The notes: generated by a model not told the origin, from the letters alone. Positions 7,657-17,107 are shown, counted from the first letter of the stretch. The stretch is 64,000 nucleotides of DNA from Nocardia harenae NBRC 108248 (GCF_001612885.1 NZ_BDBH01000001.1:62001-126000), one strand, 5' to 3'. A program made the numbers and translations.

Positions 7657-8157
7657 TCAGCCGAGCAGCTTGGCGCGCAGCGCTTCGTCCTTGCCGAGGA
7701 CGAGTTTCTCGAGATTCGCCTGGAAGGTCTCCATGCGGGCGCGCAGGGCCGGATCGGCGGCGCCGAGGATGCGGGCGGCGAGCAGCCCGGCATTGCGGGC
7801 GCCGCCGATGGAGACGGTGGCGACCGGGACGCCCGCAGGCATCTGCACGATGGAGAGCAGGGAGTCCATGCCGTCGAGGTACTTCAGCGGCACCGGGACG
7901 CCGATCACCGGGAGCGGGGTGGCGGAGGCGACCATGCCGGGCAGGTGGGCGGCACCGCCCGCGCCCGCGATGATCACCTTGATTCCGCGCTCGGCCGCGG
8001 AACCGGCGTAGTCGAGCATGCGCTGCGGGGTGCGGTGCGCGGAGACCACGCCCACCTCGAAGCGGATGCCGAACTCGGCGAGCGCCTCGGCGGCGGCCTC
8101 CATGACCGGCCAGTCCGAGTCGCTGCCCATGATCAGGCCGACCTGCGGTTCACTCAT
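7657..8157 (-). CDS. purE: 5-(carboxyamino)imidazole ribonucleotide mutase
   Basis: A 166-aa class I PurE that converts N5-CAIR to CAIR in purine biosynthesis. The N-terminal [22 protein letters not shown] and [14 protein letters not shown] motifs are the CAIR-binding loops of the family. Its start overlaps the end of purK by 8 nt, so the two steps of AIR carboxylation are translationally coupled. Length and motifs are normal. Confidence 0.96.
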   Translation of the reverse strand: MSEPQVGLIMGSDSDWPVMEAAAEALAEFGIRFEVGVVSAHRTPQRMLDYAGSAAERGIKVIIAGAGGAAHLPGMVASATPLPVIGVPVPLKYLDGMDSLLSIVQMPAGVPVATVSIGGARNAGLLAARILGAADPALRARMETFQANLEKLVLGKDEALRAKLLG

Positions 8158-9370
8158 GCGGATCCCATCCGTCGGTCCATACCGCGTGCGACATCCAGTG
8201 CGCCGCCCGCTCCGCCTGCTCCCGCACCACGGCGACGTCGTCGCCGAGGATGTTCACGTGGCCGATCTTGCGATCCGGCCGCTCGCCCTTGCCGTAGAGG
8301 TGCACCTTGGCCTCCGGGAGCCGGGCGAAGAGATGGTGCAGCCGCTCGTCCATCGCCATGGCGGGCGCCGCGGGCGCACCGAGGATGTTCGCCATCACGG
8401 TGACCGGCGCGAGCGGGGTGGTGTCGCCGAGCGGGTAGTCGAGCACGGCGCGCAGGTGCTGCTCGAACTGGCCGGTGCGGGCGCCGTCCATGCCCCAGTG
8501 CCCGCTGTTGTGCGGGCGCATGGCGAGCTCGTTCACCAGCAGTTCGCCGTCGGCGGTCTCGAACAGCTCGACCGCCATCACGCCGACCACGCCGAGCTCG
8601 GCGGCCAGGTGCAGCGCCAGCGTCTCGGCCCTGGCGGCGAGCTCCTCGGACAACCCCGGCGCGGGCGCGAGCACCACCGCGCACTGCCCGTTGCGCTGCA
8701 CCGTCTCCACCACCGGCCAGGTGGCGGCCTGCCCGAACGGCGAGCGGGCCACCATGGCGGAGAGCTCGCGCACCCACGCCACCCTGGCCTCGGCCAGCAG
8801 CGGCACCCCGCGGGCCCGCTGCTCCCCGACGACGGTGCGCGCCTCGTCGGCTTCGGCGGGCATCCAGACCCCGCGGCCGTCGTAACCGCCGCGGATCGCC
8901 TTCAGCACCACCGGCCAGCCGTGCTCGTCCCCGAACCGCTCGGCGTCGGCCGCCGTCGCCACCGCGGTGAAGGCGGGCACCGGCAGTCCGAGCTCGGCGA
9001 GCTTGGTCCGCATGGCCAGCTTGTCCTGGGCGTAGCGCAGCGCCGCGGGCGGCGGCTGCACATTGACGCCCTCGGCGACCAGCGCCTCCAGGTGCTCGGT
9101 CGGCACGTGCTCGTGGTCGAAGGTCAGCGCGTGCGACCCGACCGCGGCCCTGCGCAGCGCAACCGGGTCGGCATGGCTGCCGAAGACCACGTCCGGACTG
9201 ACCTGTGCGGCCGGGTCGTCCGCCCGCTCGGCCAGTACCCGCAGCCGCTGCCCGAGGGCGATCGCGGCCTGGTGCGTCATCCGCGCGAGTTGCCCGCCAC
9301 CGACCATGGTGACGGTCGGCATCGCCGCTGGATCGAAGGAACGTGCGCTCACGTCGGACAATGTTGTCAT
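8150..9370 (-). CDS. purK: 5-(carboxyamino)imidazole ribonucleotide synthase
   Basis: A 406-aa ATP-grasp enzyme that carboxylates AIR to N5-CAIR using ATP and bicarbonate. [10 protein letters not shown] near the N-terminus, DHEHV, the ATP-binding [12 protein letters not shown] and the metal-binding [25 protein letters not shown] segment are all present. ATG 9370 is chosen because it gives a short N-terminal extension like M. tuberculosis PurK; an in-frame internal ATG close to [10 protein letters not shown] is an alternative. It is divergent from the GtrA gene, with the start codons only 46 bp apart, so the two promoters share this space. Confidence 0.95.
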   Translation of the reverse strand: MTTLSDVSARSFDPAAMPTVTMVGGGQLARMTHQAAIALGQRLRVLAERADDPAAQVSPDVVFGSHADPVALRRAAVGSHALTFDHEHVPTEHLEALVAEGVNVQPPPAALRYAQDKLAMRTKLAELGLPVPAFTAVATAADAERFGDEHGWPVVLKAIRGGYDGRGVWMPAEADEARTVVGEQRARGVPLLAEARVAWVRELSAMVARSPFGQAATWPVVETVQRNGQCAVVLAPAPGLSEELAARAETLALHLAAELGVVGVMAVELFETADGELLVNELAMRPHNSGHWGMDGARTGQFEQHLRAVLDYPLGDTTPLAPVTVMANILGAPAAPAMAMDERLHHLFARLPEAKVHLYGKGERPDRKIGHVNILGDDVAVVREQAERAAHWMSHAVWTDGWDPHE

Positions 9371-9402
9371 GGAGCGCGAAATCGGCGCGCGCGACCCGGC
9401 GC

Positions 9403-9408
9403 TACACT
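9403..9408 (+). promoter_or_regulatory. Leaderless -10 (TACACT) for GtrA gene
   Basis: TACACT lies 8 nt before GTG 9417 with no ribosome-binding site. It favours this start over the in-frame ATG at 9369, which would overlap the purK start. Confidence 0.5.
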
Positions 9409-9416
9409 CGGGCCTT

Positions 9417-9980
9417 GTGTCTATCGTCGACGACGTGGTCCGCGCACTCCCGCCCACCGCACGGGAGCTGGCGCTCCGTAACCGTGAGCTGATCAAGTTC
9501 GCGATCGTCGGCGCCACCACCTTCGTGATCGACAGCGGCATTTTCTACCTGCTGAAGTGGACGGTGCTCGCGGAGAAGCCGGTGACGGCGAAGATCATTT
9601 CCGGCGTGATCGCGGTGATCGCCTCCTACATTCTCAATCGGGAGTGGTCGTTCAAGAACCGCGGCGGGCGGGAGAAGCACCACGAGGCGCTGCTGTTCTT
9701 CGCGGTCAGCGGCGTCGGGGTGGCGCTGAGCAATATTCCGCTGTGGATTTCCAGCTACGTCTTCCATCTGCGCCAGCCGGACGTGAGCTTCGCCACCGAG
9801 AACATCGCCGACTTCGTGAGCGCGTTCCTGATCGGCAATCTGCTGCAGATGGCGTTCCGCTTCTGGGCGATGCGGCGCTGGGTTTTCCCGGACGAAGTGG
9901 ACGTGATCATCGAGGAGCTGGAGGAGCTCATCGAGGTCGAGAATCTGGGCAGCACCGAGCCGCCGACGGTGCGCCCCTGA
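9417..9980 (+). CDS. GtrA family membrane protein (Rv3277-like)
   Basis: A 187-aa protein with four hydrophobic segments between residues about 28 and 145 (FAIVGATTFVIDSGIFYLL; ISGVIAVIASYILNREWSF; LLFFAVSGVGVALSNIPLW; the last around AFLIGNLLQMAFRFW). NREWSFKN and the FRFWAMRRWVF basic ending are GtrA hallmarks. The last 25 residues are a strongly acidic tail rich in Glu. It is likely involved in membrane translocation or presentation of a lipid-linked glycan. Its place beside purK matches M. tuberculosis Rv3277. It converges with the histidine kinase gene with 3 bp between stops. Confidence 0.85.
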   Translation: MSIVDDVVRALPPTARELALRNRELIKFAIVGATTFVIDSGIFYLLKWTVLAEKPVTAKIISGVIAVIASYILNREWSFKNRGGREKHHEALLFFAVSGVGVALSNIPLWISSYVFHLRQPDVSFATENIADFVSAFLIGNLLQMAFRFWAMRRWVFPDEVDVIIEELEELIEVENLGSTEPPTVRP

Positions 9981-9983
9981 CCG

Positions 9984-11294
9984 TCAGCGCGGTTCCGCGC
10001 CTGCCCCGGCGGGGACCCGATTCGGCGTCGGCGCGCCGAGAAAGAGCGCGAACAGCGCCGGGCGCCTGCGCTGCAATTCCAGCCGGCCGCCGTCGGCCTC
10101 GACCAGCGCCCGCGCCAGCGCCAGCCCGACCCCGGTCGAGCCCGCCCCGGAGAAGCCGCGGTCGAAGATGTGCGGCGCCAGCTCGTCGCTGACCCCGTCG
10201 CCCTGATCGGCCACCTCCACGCAGACCAGCGGCACCCTGGCCCTGCCGCCGTGCACCAGCCGCACCGAGACGGTGCAGGTGCCGTCGCCGTGGTTGAGCG
10301 CGTTGTCCAGCAGCACCGCCAGCGCCTCGCGCAGCCGGGAGCCGGTGATCGGGGCGCGCAGCGATTCGTCGCCGAGCAGCGTGAGCAGCCGCCCCGCATC
10401 CCGGAACGGGTGTGCCCACTCCGCGATCACGCCGCGCAGCTCGTCCATCACCGGCACCGGGTCGCGGTCGGCGGCGTCGTCGTCCCTGGAGGCGCGGACC
10501 AGGTCGTCGATGGCGCCGGTGAGCCGGTCCACCTGGGCCATCGCCGCCTCGGCCTCCTGCACCACGTCCGGGTCGGCGTGCACCGAGAGCTCGTCCAGCC
10601 GCAGCCGGACCGCGGTGAGCCGGCTGCGCAGCTGGTGCGAGACATCGGCTACCAGCGCGTGCTCGCGCTGCAGCCGCCGGGCGATCTCCACGGTGGCGGC
10701 GTCCAGCACGTCGGAGACCCGGTCCAGCTCGGCGATGCCGTGCCGCCGGTTGTCCGGCCGGAAATCGCCCTCGGCCAGCCGGGCGGCGCGCGCGGCGACA
10801 TCGCTGAGCGGGTCGGCGACCCGGCGCGCGGTGACCACCGCGACCGTCACCGCCGCGGTCAGCGAGGCCAGGACCGCCAGCGCCACCGCGCCGACCGCCT
10901 GCCGCTGGATGGAGTGCATGGGCCCGGACGGCACCTCCAGCCGCAACGAGCCGCGCTCGCCCATGGAGAGCGACTCGACCAGCGGGTCGTTCACCCGGTC
11001 CACCCCGATGTCCATGCGAACGGCGCTGTCCAGCGGGGCCGGGTAGACGATGGTGAGCTTGCCGCCGTCCGGCACCAGCGTCCCCACCGCCCTGGTATCC
11101 AGCTCGCCGGGGACGATCCCGGACTCCTGCTCCTGCGCGATGATCTCGGTCGCCATCCGGTCCAGCCGGTCGCGCAGGTCGTTGCGGGTGATGTCCTCCA
11201 CCCACAGCCACGCGGTGTAGACCAGCGGCAACCCGAGCACCACCGTGGTGAGCGTCAGCACGGTGAGCATCGAGCGCAGGATGCGGCGCCGCAC
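9984..11294 (-). CDS. HAMP-domain sensor histidine kinase
   Basis: A 436-aa membrane kinase. Transmembrane segments at about 8-30 and 133-156 enclose an extracytoplasmic sensor of roughly 100 residues. A HAMP linker follows, then the H-box ADVSHQLR with the phospho-accepting His220, the N-box (LDNALNHG), the G1 box (DQGDGV) and the G2 box (STGVGLALA). All catalytic elements are intact. Its GTG start lies 1 bp beyond the regulator stop, so the pair is translationally coupled. The signal is unknown. From memory no two-component system sits between these neighbours in M. tuberculosis. Confidence 0.92.
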   Translation of the reverse strand: MRRRILRSMLTVLTLTTVVLGLPLVYTAWLWVEDITRNDLRDRLDRMATEIIAQEQESGIVPGELDTRAVGTLVPDGGKLTIVYPAPLDSAVRMDIGVDRVNDPLVESLSMGERGSLRLEVPSGPMHSIQRQAVGAVALAVLASLTAAVTVAVVTARRVADPLSDVAARAARLAEGDFRPDNRRHGIAELDRVSDVLDAATVEIARRLQREHALVADVSHQLRSRLTAVRLRLDELSVHADPDVVQEAEAAMAQVDRLTGAIDDLVRASRDDDAADRDPVPVMDELRGVIAEWAHPFRDAGRLLTLLGDESLRAPITGSRLREALAVLLDNALNHGDGTCTVSVRLVHGGRARVPLVCVEVADQGDGVSDELAPHIFDRGFSGAGSTGVGLALARALVEADGGRLELQRRRPALFALFLGAPTPNRVPAGAGAEPR

Positions 11295-11295
11295 G

Positions 11296-11973
11296 TCAGT
11301 CGGTGTTCAGCCGGAAGCCGACACCGCGCACGGTGACGATCCGGCGCTCGGCCATCGGCCCCTCGTCGCCGATCTTCCGGCGCAGCCAGGACATGTGCAT
11401 GTCGAGCGTCTTGGAGCCGCGCAGCTCGGCATCGCCCCAGACCTCGCGCAGGATGGTCTCCCGCGCCACCACCTGCCCCGCCCGGTCGATCAGCACCTTG
11501 AGCAGCTCGTACTCCTTGTTCGCCAGCCCGACCTCGACGCCGTTCACCAGCACCCGGCGCGCGGCCGGCTCCAGCCGGATGCCGCCGACCTCCACCGCGT
11601 CGTCGCCGAGGCCGCTGCGGCGCAGCAGCGCGCGCACCCTGGCGAGCAGCTCGGCCAGCCGGAACGGCTTGCCGACGTAGTCGTCGGCGCCCGCGTCCAG
11701 CCCGACCACGAAGTCCACCTCGTCGGTGCGCGCGGTGAGCATGAGCACCGCCAGCTCGGCACCGCTGGCCCGCACCTGCCTGCACACCTCGAGCCCGTCC
11801 ATGCCGGGCAGCCCGAGGTCGAGGATGAGCAGGTCGTGGCCGCCCTCGAGGGCACGGCGCAGCACCGCGGGGCCGAAGCTCTCCACGGTCACCGTGTAGC
11901 CCTCGCGGCCGAGTGCGCGCGAGAGCGGCGCCGCGATCGCCTCGTCGTCCTCTCCGAGCAGTACCGCCGTCAT
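11296..11973 (-). CDS. OmpR/PhoB-family response regulator
   Basis: A 225-aa regulator. The receiver domain has the acidic pocket Glu8-Asp9-Asp10, the phospho-acceptor Asp52 (LLILDLGLPGMDG), the conserved Thr (MLTART) and Lys (VGKPF). The C-terminal winged helix (residues about 125-222) contains NKEYELLKVLI and SKTLDMHMSWLRRKIGDE, the OmpR DNA-recognition region. It is followed by its kinase on the same transcript. The start looks leaderless. Confidence 0.94.
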   Translation of the reverse strand: MTAVLLGEDDEAIAAPLSRALGREGYTVTVESFGPAVLRRALEGGHDLLILDLGLPGMDGLEVCRQVRASGAELAVLMLTARTDEVDFVVGLDAGADDYVGKPFRLAELLARVRALLRRSGLGDDAVEVGGIRLEPAARRVLVNGVEVGLANKEYELLKVLIDRAGQVVARETILREVWGDAELRGSKTLDMHMSWLRRKIGDEGPMAERRIVTVRGVGFRLNTD

Positions 11974-11979
11974 GCGCCC

Positions 11980-11985
11980 AGATTA
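11980..11985 (-). promoter_or_regulatory. Leaderless -10 (TAATCT) for response regulator
   Basis: The minus-strand TAATCT lies exactly 6 nt before ATG 11973. Confidence 0.5.
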
Positions 11986-12001
11986 CGGGCGCGGGCCCGG
12001 C

Positions 12002-12523
12002 TCAGTTGTCCCAGCGCTCGTGCCGGTGCTCCACCTCGAAGACCTGGTGGTAGAGGAGCGAGTGCACCTGCTGCACCGCCGGGATGTCGTCGTACTCCAG
12101 CGGCTCGTCGGAGGAGGAGCCGATGATCAGGGTGCCGGTGCCGAGCAGCCGGTCGAAGAGGCCGTGCCGGAACTGCACGCTGGAGATCCGGCTCATGGGG
12201 ATATCGATGCCGGAGTGCGTGAGCACGCCCTGCCGCACCAGCACCCGCCGGTCGGTGACGATGAAGTGCGTGGACTTCCAGCTGATGATCGGGCCGATCA
12301 CGCGCCAGGCGAGCAGCACCACCCACACCACCAGCACCACCGCGAGCAAGCCGAGGCTCACCGTCTCGTCGGTGACATTGCGGGAGATCACGCCGCCGCC
12401 GAACCCGGCGAGCGCGGTACCGGCCACCAGGATGACGATCGGCCAGAACAACATCTTCCAGTGCGGGTGGCGATGCAGCAGCAGGTGCTCGTCGGGGGCC
12501 AGCACGTCCTCCGGATAACCCAT
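12002..12523 (-). CDS. PH domain-containing membrane protein (Rv3278c-like)
   Basis: A 173-aa protein with two membrane segments (about 23-45 and 55-80) followed by a bacterial PH domain (bPH2, formerly DUF304), seen in STHFIVTDRRVLVRQGVLTHSGIDIPMSRISSVQF. Its position between the GtrA region and birA matches M. tuberculosis Rv3278c. The function is unknown; bPH2 proteins often act in membrane stress or quality control. It is followed by the two-component genes 28 bp downstream, so read-through is possible. Confidence 0.85.
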   Translation of the reverse strand: MGYPEDVLAPDEHLLLHRHPHWKMLFWPIVILVAGTALAGFGGGVISRNVTDETVSLGLLAVVLVVWVVLLAWRVIGPIISWKSTHFIVTDRRVLVRQGVLTHSGIDIPMSRISSVQFRHGLFDRLLGTGTLIIGSSSDEPLEYDDIPAVQQVHSLLYHQVFEVEHRHERWDN

Positions 12524-12529
12524 GGCGGC

Positions 12530-12535
12530 AGAGTA
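12530..12535 (-). promoter_or_regulatory. Leaderless -10 (TACTCT) for PH protein
   Basis: The minus-strand TACTCT lies 6 nt before ATG 12523, and no Shine-Dalgarno sequence is present. Confidence 0.5.
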
Positions 12536-12585
12536 CCGCGCGCCGGGGACGGAACGGCCGCAGCGCGATTCGCCGATCGCCGCCG

Positions 12586-13371
12586 TCAGGCGTCGGGGCG
12601 CAGGTGCGTGACGTCGCCCGCGGAGACCGCCTCGGAGCCGACCAGCAGCCTGCCCGCCGCATCGATGTCGGTGGCGATCCCGACCAGCGCCCGGCCACCG
12701 GGCAGCTCGGCGCGCACCCGGGCGCCGAGGGTGCCGCAGCGCTCACGGTAGGCGGCGGCCAGCGCGGCGGTGTCCCATGCCGAGTCCCGCCAGGCCGTGC
12801 AGCGCGCGGCGAAGGCGGTGAGCAGCGCGGCGGCCATGGTGGTGCGGTCGACGGTGGCGCCCTCCAGCACCAGCGAGGTCGCGTGCGGCACCGGCAGCTC
12901 GTCCGCGGTGAGCTCGGCATTGAGCCCGACGCCGACCACCACCGCCGGGTCGGGACCCGCGACGGCCACCTCGGCCAGGATGCCTGCCAGCTTGCGTCCC
13001 CCGACCAGCACGTCGTTCGGCCACTTGAGCTCAGCGGGCACCCCGGCCGCGGTGCGCACGGCGTCCACCACGGCGATCCCGGTGAGCAACGGCAGCCAGC
13101 CGAGCACCTCGGGGTTCACCCCGTCGAGCCGGACCAGGACCGAGACCGAGATCTGGGTGCGCGGCGGGCTGCTCCACGCCCGCGCGTGCCTGCCGCGGCC
13201 GCTCTCCTGCAGCTCCGCGAGCAGCACCTGCCGGTCGGCGCCCGGCTCGGCGACGGCCCGCGCGATCAGGTCGGCATTGGTCGAGCCGGTGGTCTCGACC
13301 ACATCCAGCCGGGTGAAGGGGGGCGTGAGTTCGCGGCGCAGCCGCTCGGCGTCAAGGGGTGTCCGCTGCAC
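12586..13371 (-). CDS. birA: Biotin--[acetyl-CoA-carboxylase] ligase
   Basis: A 261-aa group I biotin protein ligase without the N-terminal DNA-binding domain of E. coli BirA. The catalytic loop [14 protein letters not shown] (GRGR motif near residue 60) and [17 protein letters not shown] are diagnostic. It activates biotin to biotinyl-AMP and transfers it to the biotin carboxyl carrier domain of AccA3, encoded 5 kb away. The gene is divergent from accD5, a useful pairing because its target complex is transcribed from the opposite side. Confidence 0.94.
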   Translation of the reverse strand: MQRTPLDAERLRRELTPPFTRLDVVETTGSTNADLIARAVAEPGADRQVLLAELQESGRGRHARAWSSPPRTQISVSVLVRLDGVNPEVLGWLPLLTGIAVVDAVRTAAGVPAELKWPNDVLVGGRKLAGILAEVAVAGPDPAVVVGVGLNAELTADELPVPHATSLVLEGATVDRTTMAAALLTAFAARCTAWRDSAWDTAALAAAYRERCGTLGARVRAELPGGRALVGIATDIDAAGRLLVGSEAVSAGDVTHLRPDA

Positions 13372-13377
13372 AGCGGC

Positions 13378-13383
13378 AGGCTA
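13378..13383 (-). promoter_or_regulatory. Leaderless -10 (TAGCCT) for birA
   Basis: The minus-strand TAGCCT lies 6 nt before the GTG at 13371. Confidence 0.5.
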
Positions 13384-13527
13384 CTCGGCCGCACCCCGCT
13401 ACCTGCGATTCCGGGGTGGGCAGACCCCTTGCGCCAGCTGTGGACAACTCCAGAAATCCGACGGCGACCAGGGCTTTTCTACCGATGAGTAGCGGAGGAG
13501 GTGTTACCCGGTACCGGTGGCACTGGT

Positions 13528-13533
13528 TACACT
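13528..13533 (+). promoter_or_regulatory. Leaderless -10 (TACACT) for accD5
   Basis: TACACT lies 8 nt before ATG 13542; no ribosome-binding site precedes that ATG. Confidence 0.5.
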
Positions 13534-13541
13534 CCGAACCC

Positions 13542-15182
13542 ATGACGAGTGTCCAGCAGCAGCCCGCATCCGGATCGGCGGGCGAACCCGATATCCACAC
13601 CACCGCCGGGAAGCTCGCTGACCTGCGCAACCGGCTGGACGAGGCCAAGCACCCGGTGGGCGAGGCCGCCGTGGACAAGGTGCACGCCAAGGGCAAGATG
13701 ACGGCCCGCGAGCGCATCCTCGCGCTGCTGGACGAGGGCTCGTTCGTCGAGCTCGACGCCCTGGCCAGGCACCGGAGCGTGAACTTCGGGCTGGACAAGA
13801 ACCGCCCGCTCGGCGACGGCGTCGTCACCGGCTACGGCACCATCGACGGCCGCGACGTCTGCATCTTCAGCCAGGACGTCACCGTCTTCGGCGGCAGCCT
13901 CGGCGAGGTGTACGGCGAGAAGATCGTCAAGGTCATGGATCTCGCGCTGAAGACCGGCCGCCCCCTGGTCGGCATCAACGAGGGCGCGGGCGCGCGCATC
14001 CAGGAGGGCGTCGTCTCGCTCGGCCTCTACGGCGAGATCTTCCACCGCAATATCCAGGCCTCCGGCGTGATCCCGCAGATCTCGCTGATCATGGGCCCGG
14101 CCGCGGGCGGGCACGTCTACTCCCCCGCGCTCACCGACTTCGTGGTCATGGTCGATCAGACCAGCCAGATGTTCGTCACCGGCCCCGACGTCATCAAGAC
14201 GGTCACCGGCGAGGACGTCACCATGGAGGATCTGGGCGGCGCGCACACGCACATGGTGAAGTCCGGTGTCGCGCACTACGTCGCCTCCGGCGAGCAGGAC
14301 GCGCTGGACTACGTCAAGGACCTGCTCTCCTACCTGCCGAGCAACAACCGCGCCGAGGCACCGCGCTTCCCCGCGACCGACCCGGTGACCGGCGCCATCG
14401 AGGAGTCGCTCACCGAGGAGGATCTGGAGCTCGACACCCTGATCCCGGACTCGCCGAACCAGCCGTACGACATGCACGAGGTCATCCGCCGCCTGCTCGA
14501 CGACGACGAGTTCCTCGAGGTGCAGGCCGAGCGCGCGATGAACATCATCGTCGGCTTCGGCCGGGTCGACGGCCGCAGCGTCGGCATCGTCGCCAACCAG
14601 CCCACCCAGTTCGCCGGCTGCCTCGACATCGACGCCTCGGAGAAGGCGGCGCGCTTCGTCCGCACCTGCGACGCCTTCAACGTCCCGATCATCACCCTGG
14701 TCGACGTCCCCGGCTTCCTGCCCGGCACCGGCCAGGAGTACAACGGCATCATCCGGCGCGGCGCCAAACTGCTCTACGCCTACGGCGAGGCCACTGTGGG
14801 GAAGATCACCATCATCACCCGCAAGGCCTACGGCGGCGCCTACGACGTCATGGGCTCCAAGCACCTCGGCGCCGATGTGAACCTGGCCTGGCCGACCGCG
14901 CAGATCGCCGTCATGGGCGCCTCCGGCGCGATCGGCTTCGTCTACCGGAAGAAGCTCCAGGACGCCGCGAAGGAGGGCGCCGACGTCGATGCGCTGCGGA
15001 TTGAGCTGCAGAACGAGTACGAGGACACGCTCGTGAATCCGTACGTGGCGGCCGAGCGCGGCTACGTGGACGCGGTCATCCCGCCCTCGCACACCCGCGG
15101 CCAGATCGTCTCCGCGCTGCGGCTGCTGGAGCGCAAGATGGTCAGCCTGCCGCCCAAGAAGCACGGCAACATCCCGCTCTGA
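13542..15182 (+). CDS. accD5: Acyl-CoA carboxylase beta subunit AccD5
   Basis: A 546-aa carboxyltransferase subunit, near the usual 548 aa of M. tuberculosis AccD5. The N-terminal half holds the acyl-CoA-binding crotonase fold ([26 protein letters not shown]) and the C-terminal half the carboxybiotin-binding fold ([48 protein letters not shown]). With AccA3 and the epsilon subunit it carboxylates propionyl-CoA to methylmalonyl-CoA, the extender unit of methyl-branched lipids. accE5 and maf follow on the same strand. Confidence 0.96.
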   Translation: MTSVQQQPASGSAGEPDIHTTAGKLADLRNRLDEAKHPVGEAAVDKVHAKGKMTARERILALLDEGSFVELDALARHRSVNFGLDKNRPLGDGVVTGYGTIDGRDVCIFSQDVTVFGGSLGEVYGEKIVKVMDLALKTGRPLVGINEGAGARIQEGVVSLGLYGEIFHRNIQASGVIPQISLIMGPAAGGHVYSPALTDFVVMVDQTSQMFVTGPDVIKTVTGEDVTMEDLGGAHTHMVKSGVAHYVASGEQDALDYVKDLLSYLPSNNRAEAPRFPATDPVTGAIEESLTEEDLELDTLIPDSPNQPYDMHEVIRRLLDDDEFLEVQAERAMNIIVGFGRVDGRSVGIVANQPTQFAGCLDIDASEKAARFVRTCDAFNVPIITLVDVPGFLPGTGQEYNGIIRRGAKLLYAYGEATVGKITIITRKAYGGAYDVMGSKHLGADVNLAWPTAQIAVMGASGAIGFVYRKKLQDAAKEGADVDALRIELQNEYEDTLVNPYVAAERGYVDAVIPPSHTRGQIVSALRLLERKMVSLPPKKHGNIPL

Positions 15183-15342
15183 TCGCGCGATACCCTTCGT
15201 AGGCCGCGCACACTGGTAACGATGAGACCGCACACTGGTGGATGCGGAGGCAGCTGCCTTCACATTCGCCGGTGCCGCCGGCGCTCGGCCGGGTATGCCC
15301 AGGAAGGGTGCACCCGCCCGAGGTAGAGAGAGGATCTGCACT

Positions 15343-15672
15343 GTGACGACCGTGGCAGAAGACGAGGTGTTGTCCGCCGTCGAACTGGACCTCACGGCCG
15401 GTTCGATCACCGACGATGCCGAGGCGGCGAGCGTTGAGCCCGCCGCGGCCGAGGCGAGCACCGCCCCGCTGATCCGGGTCGAGCGCGGCAACCCCTCGGA
15501 CGCCGATATCGCCGCGCTGGTCTGCGTCTTCACCGCGGCCGCGGCCGCCGGTGCGGCCGCGCCGGGCGAGCAGGGGCCGCTCGACCGGTGGGGCAGGCCC
15601 GCCCTGCTGCACCGCGGCGCCGCGCCGTTCTCGCCCTACGCCTTCCCGGCGCTGGCGTACGGCCGCGACTGA
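15343..15672 (+). CDS. accE5: Acyl-CoA carboxylase epsilon subunit AccE5
   Basis: A 109-aa protein, shorter than the 177 aa of M. tuberculosis AccE5. The first 45 residues are Ala/Glu-rich and variable. The conserved part is IRVERGNPSDADIAALVCVFTAA and the C-terminal WGRPALLHRGAAPFSPYAFPALA. The subunit stabilises the AccA3-AccD5 holoenzyme. GTG 15343 follows a GAGAGAGGA site. The 160-bp gap after accD5 contains an 11-bp word (CGCACACTGGT) repeated 22 bp apart, which could be a promoter or operator element. Confidence 0.88.
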   Translation: MTTVAEDEVLSAVELDLTAGSITDDAEAASVEPAAAEASTAPLIRVERGNPSDADIAALVCVFTAAAAAGAAAPGEQGPLDRWGRPALLHRGAAPFSPYAFPALAYGRD

Positions 15673-15674
15673 CC

Positions 15675-16307
15675 GTGCCCGTTCTGGTCCTGGCCTCGGC
15701 GTCACCAGCCCGCCGGGCGGTGCTTCGCGCCGCGGGCATCGAGCCGGTCGTCCGGATCTCCGATGTGGACGAGGACGCGGTGGCCGCCGCGCTGCCGCCG
15801 GACTCCGCGCCGAGCACGGTGGTGGAGAAGCTGGCCGAGGCCAAGGCGAACGCCATCGTGGCAGCGGGCGAGCTGCCCGCGGATTGCGTCGTGGTCGGCT
15901 GCGATTCCATGCTGCTGGTCGACGGTGAGCTGCAGGGCAAGCCGTACGCCCCCGAGGTGGCCCGCGAGCGCTGGAAGGCGGTGGCGGGGCGCAGCGCCGA
16001 CCTGCTCACCGGGCACTGCGTGCTGCGGCTGATCGACGGCGCGGTCACCGCGTCGGCGGTCGACTGCAGCACCACGACGGTGCACTTCGCCGACCCCGAC
16101 CCGGCCGACCTGGATGCCTATATCGCCACCGGCGAGCCGCTGCAGGTGGCCGGGGCCTTCACCCTGGACGGCCGCGGCGGCTGGTTCGTGGAGCGGCTGG
16201 AGGGCGATCCCTCCAGCGTCATCGGGATCGGGCTACCACTGCTTCGCCGACTCCTTCACGACGTCGGTCTCTCCATTGCGCAGCTGTGGGGGGATCCGCC
16301 CGGCTGA
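15675..16307 (+). CDS. maf: Maf-family nucleoside triphosphate pyrophosphatase
   Basis: A 210-aa Maf/HAM1-like enzyme that hydrolyses non-canonical or specific NTPs to NMPs. It starts with LVLASASPARRAVLRAAGI, the phosphate-binding motif of the family, and continues with VVGCDSMLLVDGELQGKP and GAFTLDGRGGWFVERLEGDPSSVIGIGLPLL. It starts 2 nt after the accE5 stop. Its 3' end overlaps the convergent regulator gene by 75 bp. Confidence 0.9.
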   Translation: MPVLVLASASPARRAVLRAAGIEPVVRISDVDEDAVAAALPPDSAPSTVVEKLAEAKANAIVAAGELPADCVVVGCDSMLLVDGELQGKPYAPEVARERWKAVAGRSADLLTGHCVLRLIDGAVTASAVDCSTTTVHFADPDPADLDAYIATGEPLQVAGAFTLDGRGGWFVERLEGDPSSVIGIGLPLLRRLLHDVGLSIAQLWGDPPG

Positions 16308-17042
16308 GGGCGGGGCGATCAGCGGCTCGGCCACGACGGGGCTGTCCACGATGGGCAGCGTCGGCACCTCGCGCGGCTCCTCCGAGCGCGCGCTCGGCTC
16401 CGGGCGGCCGCGCACCAGCTCCAGCCGGGCCAGGCAGAGCTCCGGCTCGACGAACGGCCGCATCCGCACCTTCACCCGGTCGCGCGCGCCGCCGCGGTCG
16501 AGCACCTCCTGCAGCAGCCCGACGTGCACGCCGCACACCACATCGGAGTGCGTGCGCGCGAGCTCGCGCAGCGGGCAGGCGGTGAGCCGGATCTGCACCT
16601 GCTCCGCGGTGTCGGCGCCGGGGTCGCGCTCCGGCGCGAAGCCGAGCTCCGAGGAGAGCGTCATGGAGAGGTCCTTGGCGCCGTCCAGCGTCTCCACCCG
16701 CTCCTCGCCGGCGTCCAGCTTGGCGCCCCAGGCGCGGCCGGCCGCGATCCCGGCCTCGGTGCGGGCCCTGCGGTCAGGGCCGAGCTGATCGGCGAGCGCC
16801 TGCGCGAGATCCTGGTAGCCCACCGATCGCTGTACCGCGGAGTAGCCGATCCGCGGCCTGCCGCGGCCGCGCGGCGGCTGCTGGAACTGCCGGACCAGGG
16901 ACTCCCGGGTGAGCACATCCAGGTGGAAACGAACCGTGGTTACGTGCTGGCCGGTGATCCGGGCCAGCTCCTGGGCGTCGAGGGGCTCCTCCGCGCCACG
17001 TAGGATCGCGAGCAGTCGCCGCCGCGGCCAAGAATCGGACAT
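16233..17042 (-). CDS. ArsR/DeoR-like winged-helix regulator with three conserved-looking cysteines
   Basis: A 269-aa regulator. Residues about 8-65 form a winged helix: LLAILRGAEEPLDAQELARITGQHVTTVRFHLDVL. The middle is helical and the part from about 150 contains Cys156, Cys170 and Cys203. The spacing (13 and 32 residues) recalls the Fe-S-ligating cysteines of SufR-type regulators, but that comparison is from memory. The C-terminal 60 residues are Pro/Glu-rich and poorly ordered. The ATG has a GGAGG site. It is divergent from sseA, and an 8-bp inverted repeat lies between them. The 75-bp convergent overlap with maf is unusual but both frames are well supported. Confidence 0.8.
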   Translation of the reverse strand: MSDSWPRRRLLAILRGAEEPLDAQELARITGQHVTTVRFHLDVLTRESLVRQFQQPPRGRGRPRIGYSAVQRSVGYQDLAQALADQLGPDRRARTEAGIAAGRAWGAKLDAGEERVETLDGAKDLSMTLSSELGFAPERDPGADTAEQVQIRLTACPLRELARTHSDVVCGVHVGLLQEVLDRGGARDRVKVRMRPFVEPELCLARLELVRGRPEPSARSEEPREVPTLPIVDSPVVAEPLIAPPSAGRIPPQLRNGETDVVKESAKQW

Positions 17043-17069
17043 AGCTCACCCCTCCTCCCGGGAGACTTT

Positions 17070-17107
17070 ATCGGATGGGGGTGCGGCGAAATCACCATTC
17101 ATCCGAT
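17070..17107. promoter_or_regulatory. Inverted repeat ATCGGATG-N22-CATCCGAT in the regulator/sseA intergenic region
   Basis: Two perfect 8-bp arms at 17070-17077 and 17100-17107 lie in the shared promoter region. They could be the operator of the divergent winged-helix regulator, acting on itself and on sseA. No direct binding evidence exists. Confidence 0.4.

Noticed and set aside
15222..15324. Short Cys/Arg-rich frame between accD5 and accE5
   Set aside because: No ribosome-binding site, no recognised family; the 11-bp repeat there looks regulatory rather than coding.
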